From assembly GCF_947258925.1 (NCBI RefSeq), contig NZ_CAMYKG010000010.1:1-64000 (forward strand): 64,000 nt of DNA, in the 5' to 3' direction. Numbering within the stretch: the first letter of the stretch is position 1; every line of letters begins with the position of its first letter. This stretch comes from an uncultured Eudoraea sp. Lineage in GTDB: Bacteria > Bacteroidota > Bacteroidia > Flavobacteriales > Flavobacteriaceae. A program made the position numbers and the translations under genes. Below the pieces are notes generated by a model. That model ran no database searches and was not told the DNA's origin. It worked only from the letters and a program-made list of their open reading frames with translations. Of this stretch, positions 47,458-57,104 are shown piece after piece.

Positions 47458-49128
47458 TTACTTAACATAAGCATCTTCGTGTACCCTGGCTACAGCCCTT
47501 CCCGAGGGATCATTCATGTTTTTAAAGGCCTCATCCCATTCAAGGGCAATTTTGGTACTGCAGGCCACCGACGCTTCCTGAGGAACAGACATTGCTGCCG
47601 CATCGCTGGGAAAATGCCCTTCAAATATGGATCTGTAATAAAACTCTTCTTTCGTAGTAGGCGTTTGTATTGGGAATCTGAACTTGGCATTAGCCAGCTG
47701 TTCATCAGAAACTTCTTTGTCAACTACTTCCTTCAAAGTGTCTATCCAGCTATAACCAACCCCATCAGAAAATTGTTCTTTCTGTCTCCAGGCCACACTT
47801 TCCGGCAAAACAGATTCAAATGCTTTACGCACTACCCATTTTTCCATACGTTCTCCATTTATCATCTTATCTTTCGGATTAATCCGCATGGCTACATCAA
47901 TAAATTCCTTGTCCAGAAAAGGTACCCGGCCTTCTATGCCCCAAGATGCCAATGATTTGTTTGCCCTCAGGCAATCATACATATGCAATTTGCTCAGTTT
48001 CCTGACAGTTTCTTCATGGAATTCCCTTGGATCAGGGGCTTTGTGAAAGTATAGGTATCCGCCAAAGAGTTCATCCGCCCCTTCACCGGATAGTACCATT
48101 TTGATCCCCATTGATTTTATTACCCTAGCCATTAGATACATAGGTGTTGATGCCCGAATGGTTGTGATATCATAGGTTTCCAGGTTATATATGACATCCT
48201 TAATTGCATCCAGCCCCTCCTGAATGGTAAACTTGATTTCATGATGAATTGTGCCAATATGATCGGCAACAACCTGAGCAGCCGCCAAATCCGGAGATCC
48301 TTCTAATCCCACGGAAAAAGAATGCAATTGGGGCCACCACGCCTCTTTGGTATCATCGGACTCAATTCGCATTTGAGAATATTTTTTGGCTATAGCCGAA
48401 GTAACCGAGGAATCAAGACCTCCTGATAATAATACCCCATAAGGCACATCAGACATGAGCTGTCTATGAACCGCAGCCTCAAGGGCCTCTCTTATTTCAT
48501 CAATACTCGTTTGGTTTTCCTTTACCGCATGGTAATCCATCCAATCCCTGTCGTACCATCTTTTTAATTCCCCATCACTACTGTGAAGATAATGTCCCGG
48601 AGGAAAAAGTTCAATTTTAGTACAGGTTCCTTCTAAGGCCTTGAGTTCTGAAGCAACATAAAAAGTTCCGTTCTTATCCCAGCCCATATATAATGGAATT
48701 ATGCCCATATGATCTCTGGCCACGAAATACTCGTCTTTTTCAGCGTCATAAATTGCAAATCCAAAAATTCCATTCATTTCGTCCAAAAATGCAGGACCCT
48801 TTTCCTGATAAAGCGCCAGGATCACTTCACAATCGGACTGTGTACTGAAGTTGTAAGAACCTTCAAATTGCTTCCTTAACTCCATGTGGTTGTAGATTTC
48901 ACCATTTGCGGCCAAAATTAATTTCTTGTCTTCGCTAAATAAGGGCTGTTTTCCAGAAGCCGGATCAACAATTGCAAGGCGTTCATGGGCCAAAATTGCC
49001 TTCTCGTCTGCATAAATGCCACTCCAATCAGGTCCTCTATGCCTTACTTTTTTTGACATTTCCAATAATTGAGGTCTAAGGGTTTCAGTACTTTCTTTAA
49101 TATTAAATGCACAAACTATTCCACACAT
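47458..49128 (-). CDS. asnB: Asparagine synthase B (glutamine-hydrolysing)
   Basis: AsnB makes asparagine from aspartate, glutamine and ATP. ATG 49128 places Cys2 right after the start (MCGIV), the nucleophile of the glutaminase domain, so the longer in-frame start is rejected. RHRGPDWSG (29-37), NGEIYNH (75-81) and the PP-loop SGGLDSS (235-241) of the synthetase domain are present, as is GEGADELFGGY. Length 556 residues is normal. Stands alone. Confidence 0.96.
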   Translation of the reverse strand: MCGIVCAFNIKESTETLRPQLLEMSKKVRHRGPDWSGIYADEKAILAHERLAIVDPASGKQPLFSEDKKLILAANGEIYNHMELRKQFEGSYNFSTQSDCEVILALYQEKGPAFLDEMNGIFGFAIYDAEKDEYFVARDHMGIIPLYMGWDKNGTFYVASELKALEGTCTKIELFPPGHYLHSSDGELKRWYDRDWMDYHAVKENQTSIDEIREALEAAVHRQLMSDVPYGVLLSGGLDSSVTSAIAKKYSQMRIESDDTKEAWWPQLHSFSVGLEGSPDLAAAQVVADHIGTIHHEIKFTIQEGLDAIKDVIYNLETYDITTIRASTPMYLMARVIKSMGIKMVLSGEGADELFGGYLYFHKAPDPREFHEETVRKLSKLHMYDCLRANKSLASWGIEGRVPFLDKEFIDVAMRINPKDKMINGERMEKWVVRKAFESVLPESVAWRQKEQFSDGVGYSWIDTLKEVVDKEVSDEQLANAKFRFPIQTPTTKEEFYYRSIFEGHFPSDAAAMSVPQEASVACSTKIALEWDEAFKNMNDPSGRAVARVHEDAYVK

Positions 49129-49340
49129 TTCATTTGTTTTATATCGTTTATTAGGCAAATATGTTTATTTTATTGATAATTTAAAATATAAATGCCCTTT
49201 TTACCTTCATACTGTAAGTCTATATTTAAATATTGACCTTATTAATAATTAAAAAACCAAAAATCAAGACAGTAAACTATCATTTTGTAAGAAGTTAAAA
49301 TTTTAACGACTTTTTATAAGACTTCAAAAGGTTAACTAAG

Positions 49341-49348
49341 TAGATTTG
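49341..49348 (+). promoter_or_regulatory. -7 box of the DUF2911 gene
   Basis: TAGATTTG fits TAnnTTTG and lies 24 bases before ATG 49373; it also rules out the TTG start at 49346, which lies inside the box. Confidence 0.5.
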
Positions 49349-49372
49349 AAAAACACAAAATTTAAAACAATT

Positions 49373-49918
49373 ATGAAAAAATTACTGACATTAACAATCA
49401 TGGCCCTGGCCCTGGTTTTTACCAATGAAATTACTGCACAGGAGTTTAGCGGGATGGATAAAAGTCCGGCAGATATTGCTTCATACCCATCTAGTTACAA
49501 AGTTTCCGATAAACTGATTAAGGTGGTCTATAGCAGACCTCAATTGAAGGACAGGTCGTTATCACAGCTTGCACCAGAGGGCAAAGTTTGGCGTACAGGA
49601 GCTAATGAAGCTGCGGAGATTACACTGTACAAAGATATGATGGTTGGAGATATATCTGTAAAAGCAGGAACTTATTCCCTTTTTACTATACCCGGGGATA
49701 GCGAGTGGACTGTGATTTTAAATGGTAACTTAAATCAATGGGGAGCATATTCTTATGATGAATCTGCAGATGTAGCACGAGTGAAAGCTTCTGTTAGCAC
49801 TGGAGATGAGTCTCTTGAAGCTTTTTCCATCGGTTTCAAAGAAGTTGACGGTGGCGTACATATGTTAATGGGTTGGGGTACTACCAGAGTAGCTGTTCCA
49901 TTTAGCCTGAGCATGTAA
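49373..49918 (+). CDS. DUF2911 family exported protein
   Basis: A 181-residue protein with signal peptide (ends EITAQ, about residue 23) and the DUF2911 core: VVYSRPQLKDRSL, GKVWRTGANEAAEITLYKDM, AGTYSLFTIPGDSEWTVILN and NQWGAYSYDESADVARV. Function is unknown; the fold is a small beta-sandwich in related proteins. A terminator follows. Confidence 0.9.
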   Translation: MKKLLTLTIMALALVFTNEITAQEFSGMDKSPADIASYPSSYKVSDKLIKVVYSRPQLKDRSLSQLAPEGKVWRTGANEAAEITLYKDMMVGDISVKAGTYSLFTIPGDSEWTVILNGNLNQWGAYSYDESADVARVKASVSTGDESLEAFSIGFKEVDGGVHMLMGWGTTRVAVPFSLSM

Positions 49919-49939
49919 TAAGCTTTTAAATCAAAAATT

Positions 49940-49970
49940 GAGAGCCGAAGTGAAAAACTTCGGCTTTTTC
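49940..49970 (+). terminator. Rho-independent terminator of the DUF2911 gene
   Basis: Stem GCCGAAG (49944-49950) with CTTCGGC (49958-49964), 7-base loop, then TTTTT. Confidence 0.9.
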
Positions 49971-50004
49971 ATTGGCAACCAATACAGGCCTAAATTATAA
50001 GCGG

Positions 50005-50310
50005 TTAATTATCACTATTTCCGGACTCGAGGAGGCCGCCTATATACACCTGCTCCGCTTTTGTGTAGGGAATATCCTTCAAAGTTACTTCCATAATATC
50101 CTGACTTAAAATCACGAAATCGGCCCTTAGGCCTGCCTCAATACTGCCTTTTTCGTCATCGTCAAAATTAGAATAAGCTGCCCATTTTGTCATTCCTTTT
50201 AGTGTTTCTTCTCGCGATAATGCATCCTGAATCTGAAAACCACCCTCAGGGAAATCTTCCAAGTCCTTTCTGGCAACAGCTGCGTAAAAAGTTTTACTGA
50301 AGTTTAAATA
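50005..50310 (-). pseudogene. C-terminal remnant of an amidohydrolase
   Basis: Only the last 95-100 residues of a YtcJ-like (amidohydrolase family 3) enzyme remain: KTFYAAVARKDLEDFPEGGF, then SREETLKGMTKWAAYSNFDDDEKGSIEAGLRADFVIL-like sequence and a stop at 50005. The metal-binding N-terminal and central parts are absent, and the next DNA upstream belongs to another gene. The first ATG lies inside the fragment (50262). The remnant probably marks a deletion next to the 50360-50773 gene; the exact 5' edge is uncertain. Confidence 0.8.
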
Positions 50311-50359
50311 AAATAGAATCCTGAAGATTTTCCAATATATATCATGGAATTAGCAGACC

Positions 50360-50773
50360 TTACATACGACGTTTTCCTTCAAGCATAAAGGTTCCGTCCG
50401 GGGTATAACTTTCTCCTGTAAAAGAATCACGATCCATGACAAGAGCCACATCTACGGCACTTCCTTCGATATCCACAGAGAAAGTCAGTTTGTTTTTTTT
50501 AACCGTTACCCGGCTTGCAGACAGGTTTCCATTGGGTAACTCAAGTTGCACCTTATACACCTTCTTTTTTTTAGTTATATGGAGTACTCCTGAGCTATAT
50601 TCAGGGGGAACATCCTGAACCGAATAATCCCAAACTCCAATCCATTTCTTTTTCTTAATTGTAACTTCAATAGTTTTAAGGTCATAATTGTTATCACTCT
50701 TTTTATTTGAATATCCATTAGATACAATCAAAATGAGAACTAAAAGGACGGACTTCTGCAAAATTATTTTCAT
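50360..50773 (-). CDS. Hypothetical exported protein
   Basis: A 137-residue protein with a signal peptide (ATG 50773, hydrophobic stretch 8-18, ending SNGYSN) and a small beta-rich domain with WIGVWDYSVQDVPPEYSSGVLHI and a C-terminal SFTGESYTPDGTFMLEGKRR. The pattern suggests a lipocalin-like or fatty-acid-binding-like barrel, but no family is firmly recognised. A longer start at 50827 would lack a good signal peptide. Confidence 0.7.
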   Translation of the reverse strand: MKIILQKSVLLVLILIVSNGYSNKKSDNNYDLKTIEVTIKKKKWIGVWDYSVQDVPPEYSSGVLHITKKKKVYKVQLELPNGNLSASRVTVKKNKLTFSVDIEGSAVDVALVMDRDSFTGESYTPDGTFMLEGKRRM

Positions 50774-50915
50774 TGGATAAAAGTATAGGTTCAAATCTAA
50801 ATTTACTGCATTTTTTTTAGTTGACAATTAATTGAAACCACTGTTTCTGAGCAATTGCGATTTGGCGGAAAAGAAATCAACTTTTCTCTTAGAAGTATGA
50901 ATGAAATTATTGATC

Positions 50916-52037
50916 TTAGAATTCTTCCATTTTCGAAATTACAAACGCCACACGTCTGTTTTGCTGCCTGCCTTCTTCATTATCATTACTGGCAATCGGC
51001 GATAATCCACCATGTCCTTTCCAACTGATCCGATCTTTGGAAAGTCCCAGATCTATTAAATATTGAGCCACTGCAAAACTTCGCCTATCAGATAATTCCT
51101 GATTATAAGATTCTGTACCAATGTTATCTGTATGTCCGTCTACCTTAATCCGCAGGGATTCATTATCAACAAGATAATCATAGATTCTCCGAACATCCGC
51201 TTTAGCGGAATCCAATAGCTCAAATTCATCAAAATTAAAGAGTACATTTTTAAAAACGTGAATTTTATCAAGCTCATAATTCTCCACCACGACCTCTGCC
51301 CCGGAAGGGGATTTCTTCTCGGAATCCTGAGATTGTACTGGTTTTAGGGCAACCATGTCCACATAATAGTAGGCCCCCTGTTTCGCTCCTTTTTTAGTTT
51401 TGAACTTTCTTGTACCTGCATTATGTTTAAAGTTGCCAATGATCATATAATTTTCTGTGCCTTTTGCTTCAAATCTGGTACTTACCAAAACCCAGTCTCG
51501 GGTATCTTTATAAAAATTAGTATAGCCTATCTCCATAAAATTATAGTTGTTGCCCGCAATCTTGTAACGCTGCATTCTGGAGAGCTCTTTTTTTATTTGC
51601 AGGTTTAACTTATCGCTGGAAAAGAGTACGCCAAAATCCTTAACCGCAAAATCTGAACGTTCAGCAAGACTGACATAGAATGAAACCTGATAGGTTTTAC
51701 CTTTCTCCAACGTCTGTCTGAGCGAGGCCTGTATATATTCCCGATAATCATTCGGGGCATACAAATATAGTCCTGCATACCCATTGCCAAAATCTGCTGG
51801 TTGCGTACCATTAAAATTCTCTGGTGTACCCATGATGGTACTACAGCCGTTAAAATAATCCGTAGATCCCTCGGTAGGAGTAGTCCACAAAATAACATCA
51901 TTTTCAAAGTTACCAAGACGTTCCGGGCAAGCTTCAAATTCCTCAAAGCTTGGATTATGTATGAGGTTCTGAGCTAATAAAGATGAAATACCCCAAAAAC
52001 AAGTGAGCAGCGAACTGTATGTAAATTTCGAAACCAA
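50916..52037 (-). CDS. OmpA-family outer membrane protein with N-terminal carbohydrate-binding-like domain
   Basis: A 373-residue protein. The start appears to be TTG at 52037 (MVSKFTYSSLLTCFW), with a signal peptide ending SLLAQ. Residues 25-235 form a beta-sandwich-like domain (NLIHNPSFEEFEACP, GKTYQVSFYVSLAERSDFAV) like carbohydrate-binding modules. The C-terminal 115 residues are an OmpA/MotB peptidoglycan-binding domain (VLFNFDEFELLDSAKADV, VDGHTDNIGTESYNQELSDRRS, GHGGLSPIASN). It probably anchors the outer membrane to peptidoglycan. Confidence 0.88.
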   Translation of the reverse strand: MVSKFTYSSLLTCFWGISSLLAQNLIHNPSFEEFEACPERLGNFENDVILWTTPTEGSTDYFNGCSTIMGTPENFNGTQPADFGNGYAGLYLYAPNDYREYIQASLRQTLEKGKTYQVSFYVSLAERSDFAVKDFGVLFSSDKLNLQIKKELSRMQRYKIAGNNYNFMEIGYTNFYKDTRDWVLVSTRFEAKGTENYMIIGNFKHNAGTRKFKTKKGAKQGAYYYVDMVALKPVQSQDSEKKSPSGAEVVVENYELDKIHVFKNVLFNFDEFELLDSAKADVRRIYDYLVDNESLRIKVDGHTDNIGTESYNQELSDRRSFAVAQYLIDLGLSKDRISWKGHGGLSPIASNDNEEGRQQNRRVAFVISKMEEF

Positions 52038-52164
52038 AATAAAAAGGGGCTAATATGGTTCTTTAAATTTAGGCATTAATCTTCAGGTAAAAAGCAAATA
52101 CCGTTTAACAGTCTCTTTTACAGATGATTGAGCTAAAATTCAGATTTAGGGTATTCCAGATTAG

Positions 52165-53916
52165 TTAAAAATCAAACTTATAGGATATTCCTGCCAATAC
52201 CTGGAAGCTTTGCACCTTAAAATTTGCCCATCTTTGATATGCGTTATTTGCAATATTGTTGGCTTTGGCAAAAACGGAAAGGTGTTCATTCACATGATAT
52301 CCCACATAGGCATTTGCGTCAAAAAAACTATCCAGGGTTATCAAAGTGGCAGGAAATTCTCCGGGTAGCGCATTTTCTACTGCCTGTGAACTTAAATCCT
52401 GGCGCTCACCTACATAAAACAGATTGGTCCCGAGGTACCATTTTTTTCCAATCTGATAATCCAAAAATAAAGAGCCTTTAACCTCTGGCAGGTTCCACGC
52501 AGGATTATTGGTTTCCGTATTGTAATCAAAGAGTTCAACATTAACACCGAGGGTAAAAGCTCTGTTTATGTCAACATTTAATTCGGCAAATAATCCTGTA
52601 GTTTTAATATCATCGTAAAAGACTTCAAAAGAATTACCAAAATAATATCCCTTTTCATCTGTCCTGAAGCTATTCTCGGGATTTAATTTATAAAGAGGTT
52701 TTCTGTTTTCAGCTTTGTAGAACCCTCTAATATTGTAGCTTAGACTTTGAATTATCTGTCCTTTGATTCCCAGGAATGCATCGTATTTCCGATCTGTTGG
52801 AATTATGGTCAGCGTAGGTGATACAAACTGATTTTCACCAACATAACCATAATATGAATTTTGATCTAAGGCGCCTTCTATACCTCCATATGCAATTAAG
52901 GAATCGTCTACTAATCTATAGGAAGCGTTGACTACCGGATAAATATAAAAATTGCTATCGCTAAGCTCCGAATCCAGGCCATAAACCAATGAGACCCCAA
53001 AATTCAGGGTATACGAATCTCCCGATAACTCTAAATTTGGATTAACCCCAACCTGCATTTGTCCATAGTCAATGCCCGAAGTATTTGTTGTACTATTTAG
53101 ACTTGCGTTCTTAAAACTTCCTCCTACATAGTCAAAAATCACATTTAAAGTTACCAATTCAGAAGAAACCGGAAATTGAAATTTGGGTTTTACCAAAAAC
53201 CTATTCTCACCAGATTCAACAGCATCCCAAAACCTGCGATATAACACCTCACCTCCTGCAAATACTGACTCCTCCATCTGGAGCTGTGCACCTGCTTCCA
53301 GGTTATAATAATTTTGGCTTTCATTTATTGAATTTATAGTAGCCGCATCAAAAACTCCTTCCGGAAGACCATACCAATTATATTTACGATGTTGAAACCC
53401 AATATCGGCCCGCCAATTCAAATCTCTGTCTTTCTGGTTGTATGTAGCATTCAGTTTTGTATTGTAAAAATCCGTGTCGAGCGCTACATCCTCCAGATCT
53501 CCTCTTGAAGAATGATGATTTAGTCCAAAATCAATTCTTTTTTTTCCCCTGTCAATATCTCGGCTGGTATAAAAATCTGCCAGTGCATTACTGAAATTCC
53601 CTAAACTGACTGAAGCATAAGAATTATAAAGCTTTTCAGGTTTTGCTTTTTGTACAACGGCAGCCTTTCCCTTCGCCGGTGTAAAAGTTGAAGCTACAGG
53701 TATTGAAAAAATACTGTACTCGATCTTCTTCTTTTGCAATACGATGGAATCATTGAGATTTGGAACAGACTTTAGCTTAAAGGCATCGGATACAGTGGGT
53801 GAATAGGGTCTAACCACGGTAACCGTTTCCGTTCCAAGATCTTTCTCATCCTGTGCAGATATAAACTGCACAAAAGATATCAAAGTGATTAATATGATTT
53901 TAAGTTCCTTTTGCAT
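52165..53916 (-). CDS. TonB-receptor-like outer membrane beta-barrel without a plug domain
   Basis: A 583-residue exported protein with signal peptide (ends FISAQ). It begins after the signal with a TonB-box-like ETVTVVRPYSPTVSDAFKLK and a short linker, then goes straight into beta-strands (LYNSYASVSLGNFSNALADFYTS on) through to a typical last strand ending ISYKFDF. No plug domain is visible, and the length is short for a TonB receptor. It is 16 bases after a large TPR gene on the same strand; the pair is conserved in Flavobacteriaceae as far as I recall. Function unknown. Confidence 0.82.
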   Translation of the reverse strand: MQKELKIILITLISFVQFISAQDEKDLGTETVTVVRPYSPTVSDAFKLKSVPNLNDSIVLQKKKIEYSIFSIPVASTFTPAKGKAAVVQKAKPEKLYNSYASVSLGNFSNALADFYTSRDIDRGKKRIDFGLNHHSSRGDLEDVALDTDFYNTKLNATYNQKDRDLNWRADIGFQHRKYNWYGLPEGVFDAATINSINESQNYYNLEAGAQLQMEESVFAGGEVLYRRFWDAVESGENRFLVKPKFQFPVSSELVTLNVIFDYVGGSFKNASLNSTTNTSGIDYGQMQVGVNPNLELSGDSYTLNFGVSLVYGLDSELSDSNFYIYPVVNASYRLVDDSLIAYGGIEGALDQNSYYGYVGENQFVSPTLTIIPTDRKYDAFLGIKGQIIQSLSYNIRGFYKAENRKPLYKLNPENSFRTDEKGYYFGNSFEVFYDDIKTTGLFAELNVDINRAFTLGVNVELFDYNTETNNPAWNLPEVKGSLFLDYQIGKKWYLGTNLFYVGERQDLSSQAVENALPGEFPATLITLDSFFDANAYVGYHVNEHLSVFAKANNIANNAYQRWANFKVQSFQVLAGISYKFDF

Positions 53917-53932
53917 ACTTAGTGTTCACTAT

Positions 53933-56900
53933 TTACTGTCCTTCCGGAACAATGGATGAATTGCGTTGTGCTTCTTTGGATTTTATTCTTGCCAATTCCT
54001 CTTCTGCCTCAATTACAACCAGCGCATAATCTCCAAAATTGGCAATTACACTTTCAAGAATATAAGTTGCCTGATAGGCATCATCCAGAGCATAATAATT
54101 TTTAGCCATTAAAATCAGACCTTTGGCTCCCCATTCTTTATACGTGGAGTAATCTTTCGCTAATTTTTGAACCGAAGTATTGGAAGCTTCATACAAGCCT
54201 GCCTTATGTTTAAAATAAGCATCATAGTACAAAGCTTCCGCCGCCAATGCCGTACTCGCTATTTTTAATACTTCACTATATGCTAATTCTGCTCTTTCTT
54301 CATTACCCGTTGCAATGGCAGATCTGGCAATCATAATTTGGGCGTCACTCTTTATCCTGTTATCAATATTTTCTGTTGCCAGTACTTTCTCCGCATAAGC
54401 TATGGTCTGTTCATAATTTTTTTGCTCATAATACCCTTTCATTAAGTTGGATTGGGCGAAAGTCCGGTTCTGTTGAATATCTGCTGTGGTTTCCAATCTC
54501 TGAAGGAAGGGAAGTGCAGAGTTATAGTCTTTATTTGCAATATAAATCTCACAGACTCTTGCCAGGGCTTGCTCCGAATATTCACTTGCGCCGCTGTTAG
54601 CAACATAGGTATATCCCGCAAGTGCAAGGTTCTTATCTCCTTTCGCAAAATACAATTGGGCAAGTTTAAAATTGGCATTTATCGAGTGAAGTCCATTAGG
54701 GAAATTCCGAATATAGTTTTCATATCCTTTGATGGCTGCTTCTTTTCTCCCCTGAAGATCCTGTTTTTCTGCAGATTCATAGGTGGCATTATCTAGTTCG
54801 GCATCAGAAACCTCAACAAAATCTAATCCTTCTACCCATTTGGCATACTCACCAACCTGCCCTGTGTCAACATATATGAGTTTGGCCGTGGCCACAGCCT
54901 GAACGGCTTCCTGTGAATTCGGATAATTGCGTACCACCGTTTTAAACTTGTTTAAAGCAAGATCATTTTTATTGGAATTATAAAATACAAGTCCTTGCCT
55001 TAGCAGTGCCCTGGGGACTAAACTGCTGCCCGGATAATCGCTTATTAGTCTGTCATAGGATTCTAATCCAATGTCCTCCTGGTTGTTTTTAATATATGAA
55101 TTACCTAATTCAAAGAGTGCATCATCCTTTAAACTCGATTTAGGGTACCTCGATATAAAGGCATTTAGTTCCTCCAACTTTGTATCGCCTTTACCAATAA
55201 ACCCATAGCTAATGGCTTTTTGGAACGCTGCATAATCCTTCTCCGGGCTGGCGGATTGCAATACTTTATTATAAGATTCAATAGCAGGCCAGTATTTACT
55301 TGTTACAAAATAACAATCCCCCAAACGCACATTGGCATCATTTTTCTTAGATCCATCTGTAGCTTTATCGGAATAAGACTTGAAATAGGAAATTGCACTC
55401 CCGTAATCTTTTAGTTTAAAATAAGTATACCCCAGGTTATAATCCAGATCATTCATTTCAGCTGTCCGCGATGCAGCGGGGCTATTCTTAAACTCCAGAA
55501 AACCAGATAAAGCATCTTCAAATGCATTGAGCATATACTGAGATTCTGCCTGCCAATAGCTAGCCCTGGCTTTAAAAAGTTCATCCGGAGCATTGTTCAG
55601 AGATTTGGCAAACAGGTCATTAGCCGCGGAATAATCCGTTTCAATAAACAATTCAACTCCACGATAGAATGCTACTTTCTGATATGTTGCCTTACTTGCA
55701 AAACTGCTGTTTTCTTCTAGTAGGGCCAATGCTCCTTCAAAGTCCTTAGAGGTAATGTAAGAGTCCACCAATAACTCCTGAATTTCCTTGGAATAAGAAT
55801 CATTGGGGTATGTTTTAAGGTATGAAGTAAGCACTTTAGGAACAGGTTCATAGGGGTTTCCTATTTCATAACTCAAACGAGCATAATTGAGATAGGCATC
55901 CTTTTGTATTTCAGGATTGAAATCCATTTGAGAAGCATTTCTGAATGCGTTTAAAGCTTCCTGCTTCTTGTCCAGGTTTAAATAGCACTCAGCCAAATGG
56001 TAATAGGCATTTTGCGCTACCCCATTATTGCCTTCAATAATTTTGTTGAACTGGCTTATGGCGTTAGCATAATCCTGCTGTTTATAGTAGCAGTAGCCCA
56101 GTAAATAATGATCTGTATTACTCCACCTACCGCGTTTTCCTTTATAGGCTTCCAAATATGGAATAGCTTGTTCGTACTGTCCTAAGTTGAAATAACTCTC
56201 TCCGATTATTTTGTTCAATTCTGATACTTCCTGTCTGTCAGATTTGGAAAGCTGTGCTTTTGCCAATTCAATGGCTTCTTCAAATCTTCCTAACTTAAAA
56301 TTCATATCTGCCTGATAATAAGAAAGTTTTTCACTTAGCAATTCCTGATCCGAAATTTGATCGAAACGTTCGTTCGCACCTTCATAATCATCTTGTTGAT
56401 AAGCTATATATCCGAGGTAATATTTGGCCTGTGATCCGTAGGTGGGTGATGTAGCAACCCTGCTCAAATAACGCTCAGCTTCCTGTGGTTTCTTAGAACT
56501 GAAAAGGGAATAGCCCATATTAAAATTAAAGCGCTCTTTATCCTTTGCCGACATGGAATTCTGGTCCACCTTCTTGTACCAATTTAAGGCATAAGGATAT
56601 TTTCCATTTTCAAAATAATAGTCAGCTACATCTATAAATGCCGAATTTCTTTTTGTGGAAGTTGGATAATTGGCAACAAAATTCTCCATCAGTCTGTCGG
56701 CGCCTAACTGATTCAGTCTTACAGCTGAATTGGCAATATAATATGCACTATTAGCCTCGGTTTCGAAGTCTTTAGTACTTAGTTTTACGTTTTCAAAAAT
56801 TGTTTGGGCAGCCTGATATTGCCCTTGGTTGTATAACTCCAGGGCATCCTGATACTCTTTTTGATGATGGGAATAAATCTTGGATTCCTGGGCAAATCCG

Positions 56901-56953
56901 GAAATAGCCATCCCAATAAAATATAGCAGTAGCGCGGTTTTTTTCTCTCGCAT
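53933..56953 (-). CDS. Large exported tetratricopeptide-repeat protein
   Basis: A 1006-residue protein with signal peptide (ends GFAQ, about residue 22) and many tandem TPR helical pairs covering nearly the whole length (e.g. YQDALELYNQGQYQAAQTIF, AYYHLAECYLNLDKKQEALN, ALFELGNSYIKNNQEDIGLE). Probably a periplasmic scaffold. It heads an operon with the plug-less outer membrane barrel gene, so it may help place or serve that barrel; this is inference. Confidence 0.88.
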   Translation of the reverse strand: MREKKTALLLYFIGMAISGFAQESKIYSHHQKEYQDALELYNQGQYQAAQTIFENVKLSTKDFETEANSAYYIANSAVRLNQLGADRLMENFVANYPTSTKRNSAFIDVADYYFENGKYPYALNWYKKVDQNSMSAKDKERFNFNMGYSLFSSKKPQEAERYLSRVATSPTYGSQAKYYLGYIAYQQDDYEGANERFDQISDQELLSEKLSYYQADMNFKLGRFEEAIELAKAQLSKSDRQEVSELNKIIGESYFNLGQYEQAIPYLEAYKGKRGRWSNTDHYLLGYCYYKQQDYANAISQFNKIIEGNNGVAQNAYYHLAECYLNLDKKQEALNAFRNASQMDFNPEIQKDAYLNYARLSYEIGNPYEPVPKVLTSYLKTYPNDSYSKEIQELLVDSYITSKDFEGALALLEENSSFASKATYQKVAFYRGVELFIETDYSAANDLFAKSLNNAPDELFKARASYWQAESQYMLNAFEDALSGFLEFKNSPAASRTAEMNDLDYNLGYTYFKLKDYGSAISYFKSYSDKATDGSKKNDANVRLGDCYFVTSKYWPAIESYNKVLQSASPEKDYAAFQKAISYGFIGKGDTKLEELNAFISRYPKSSLKDDALFELGNSYIKNNQEDIGLESYDRLISDYPGSSLVPRALLRQGLVFYNSNKNDLALNKFKTVVRNYPNSQEAVQAVATAKLIYVDTGQVGEYAKWVEGLDFVEVSDAELDNATYESAEKQDLQGRKEAAIKGYENYIRNFPNGLHSINANFKLAQLYFAKGDKNLALAGYTYVANSGASEYSEQALARVCEIYIANKDYNSALPFLQRLETTADIQQNRTFAQSNLMKGYYEQKNYEQTIAYAEKVLATENIDNRIKSDAQIMIARSAIATGNEERAELAYSEVLKIASTALAAEALYYDAYFKHKAGLYEASNTSVQKLAKDYSTYKEWGAKGLILMAKNYYALDDAYQATYILESVIANFGDYALVVIEAEEELARIKSKEAQRNSSIVPEGQ

Positions 56954-57104
56954 AATGTTCTCTAGCAGTTAAGAAGTACCGTAATTTCCCTTAATAACGT
57001 CAAATATTGTTCTCAAGTATATTCAGCAACTAAATAATAGATTTTTACTGCTGGTACCACTTAATTTAGAAGGAACTTATTACTTTTATATCAACATTTA
57101 AATT

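Noticed and set aside
47449-47955. 168-codon plus-strand frame
   Set aside because: Antisense shadow of asnB; composition is that of a reversed coding region, with no motif.
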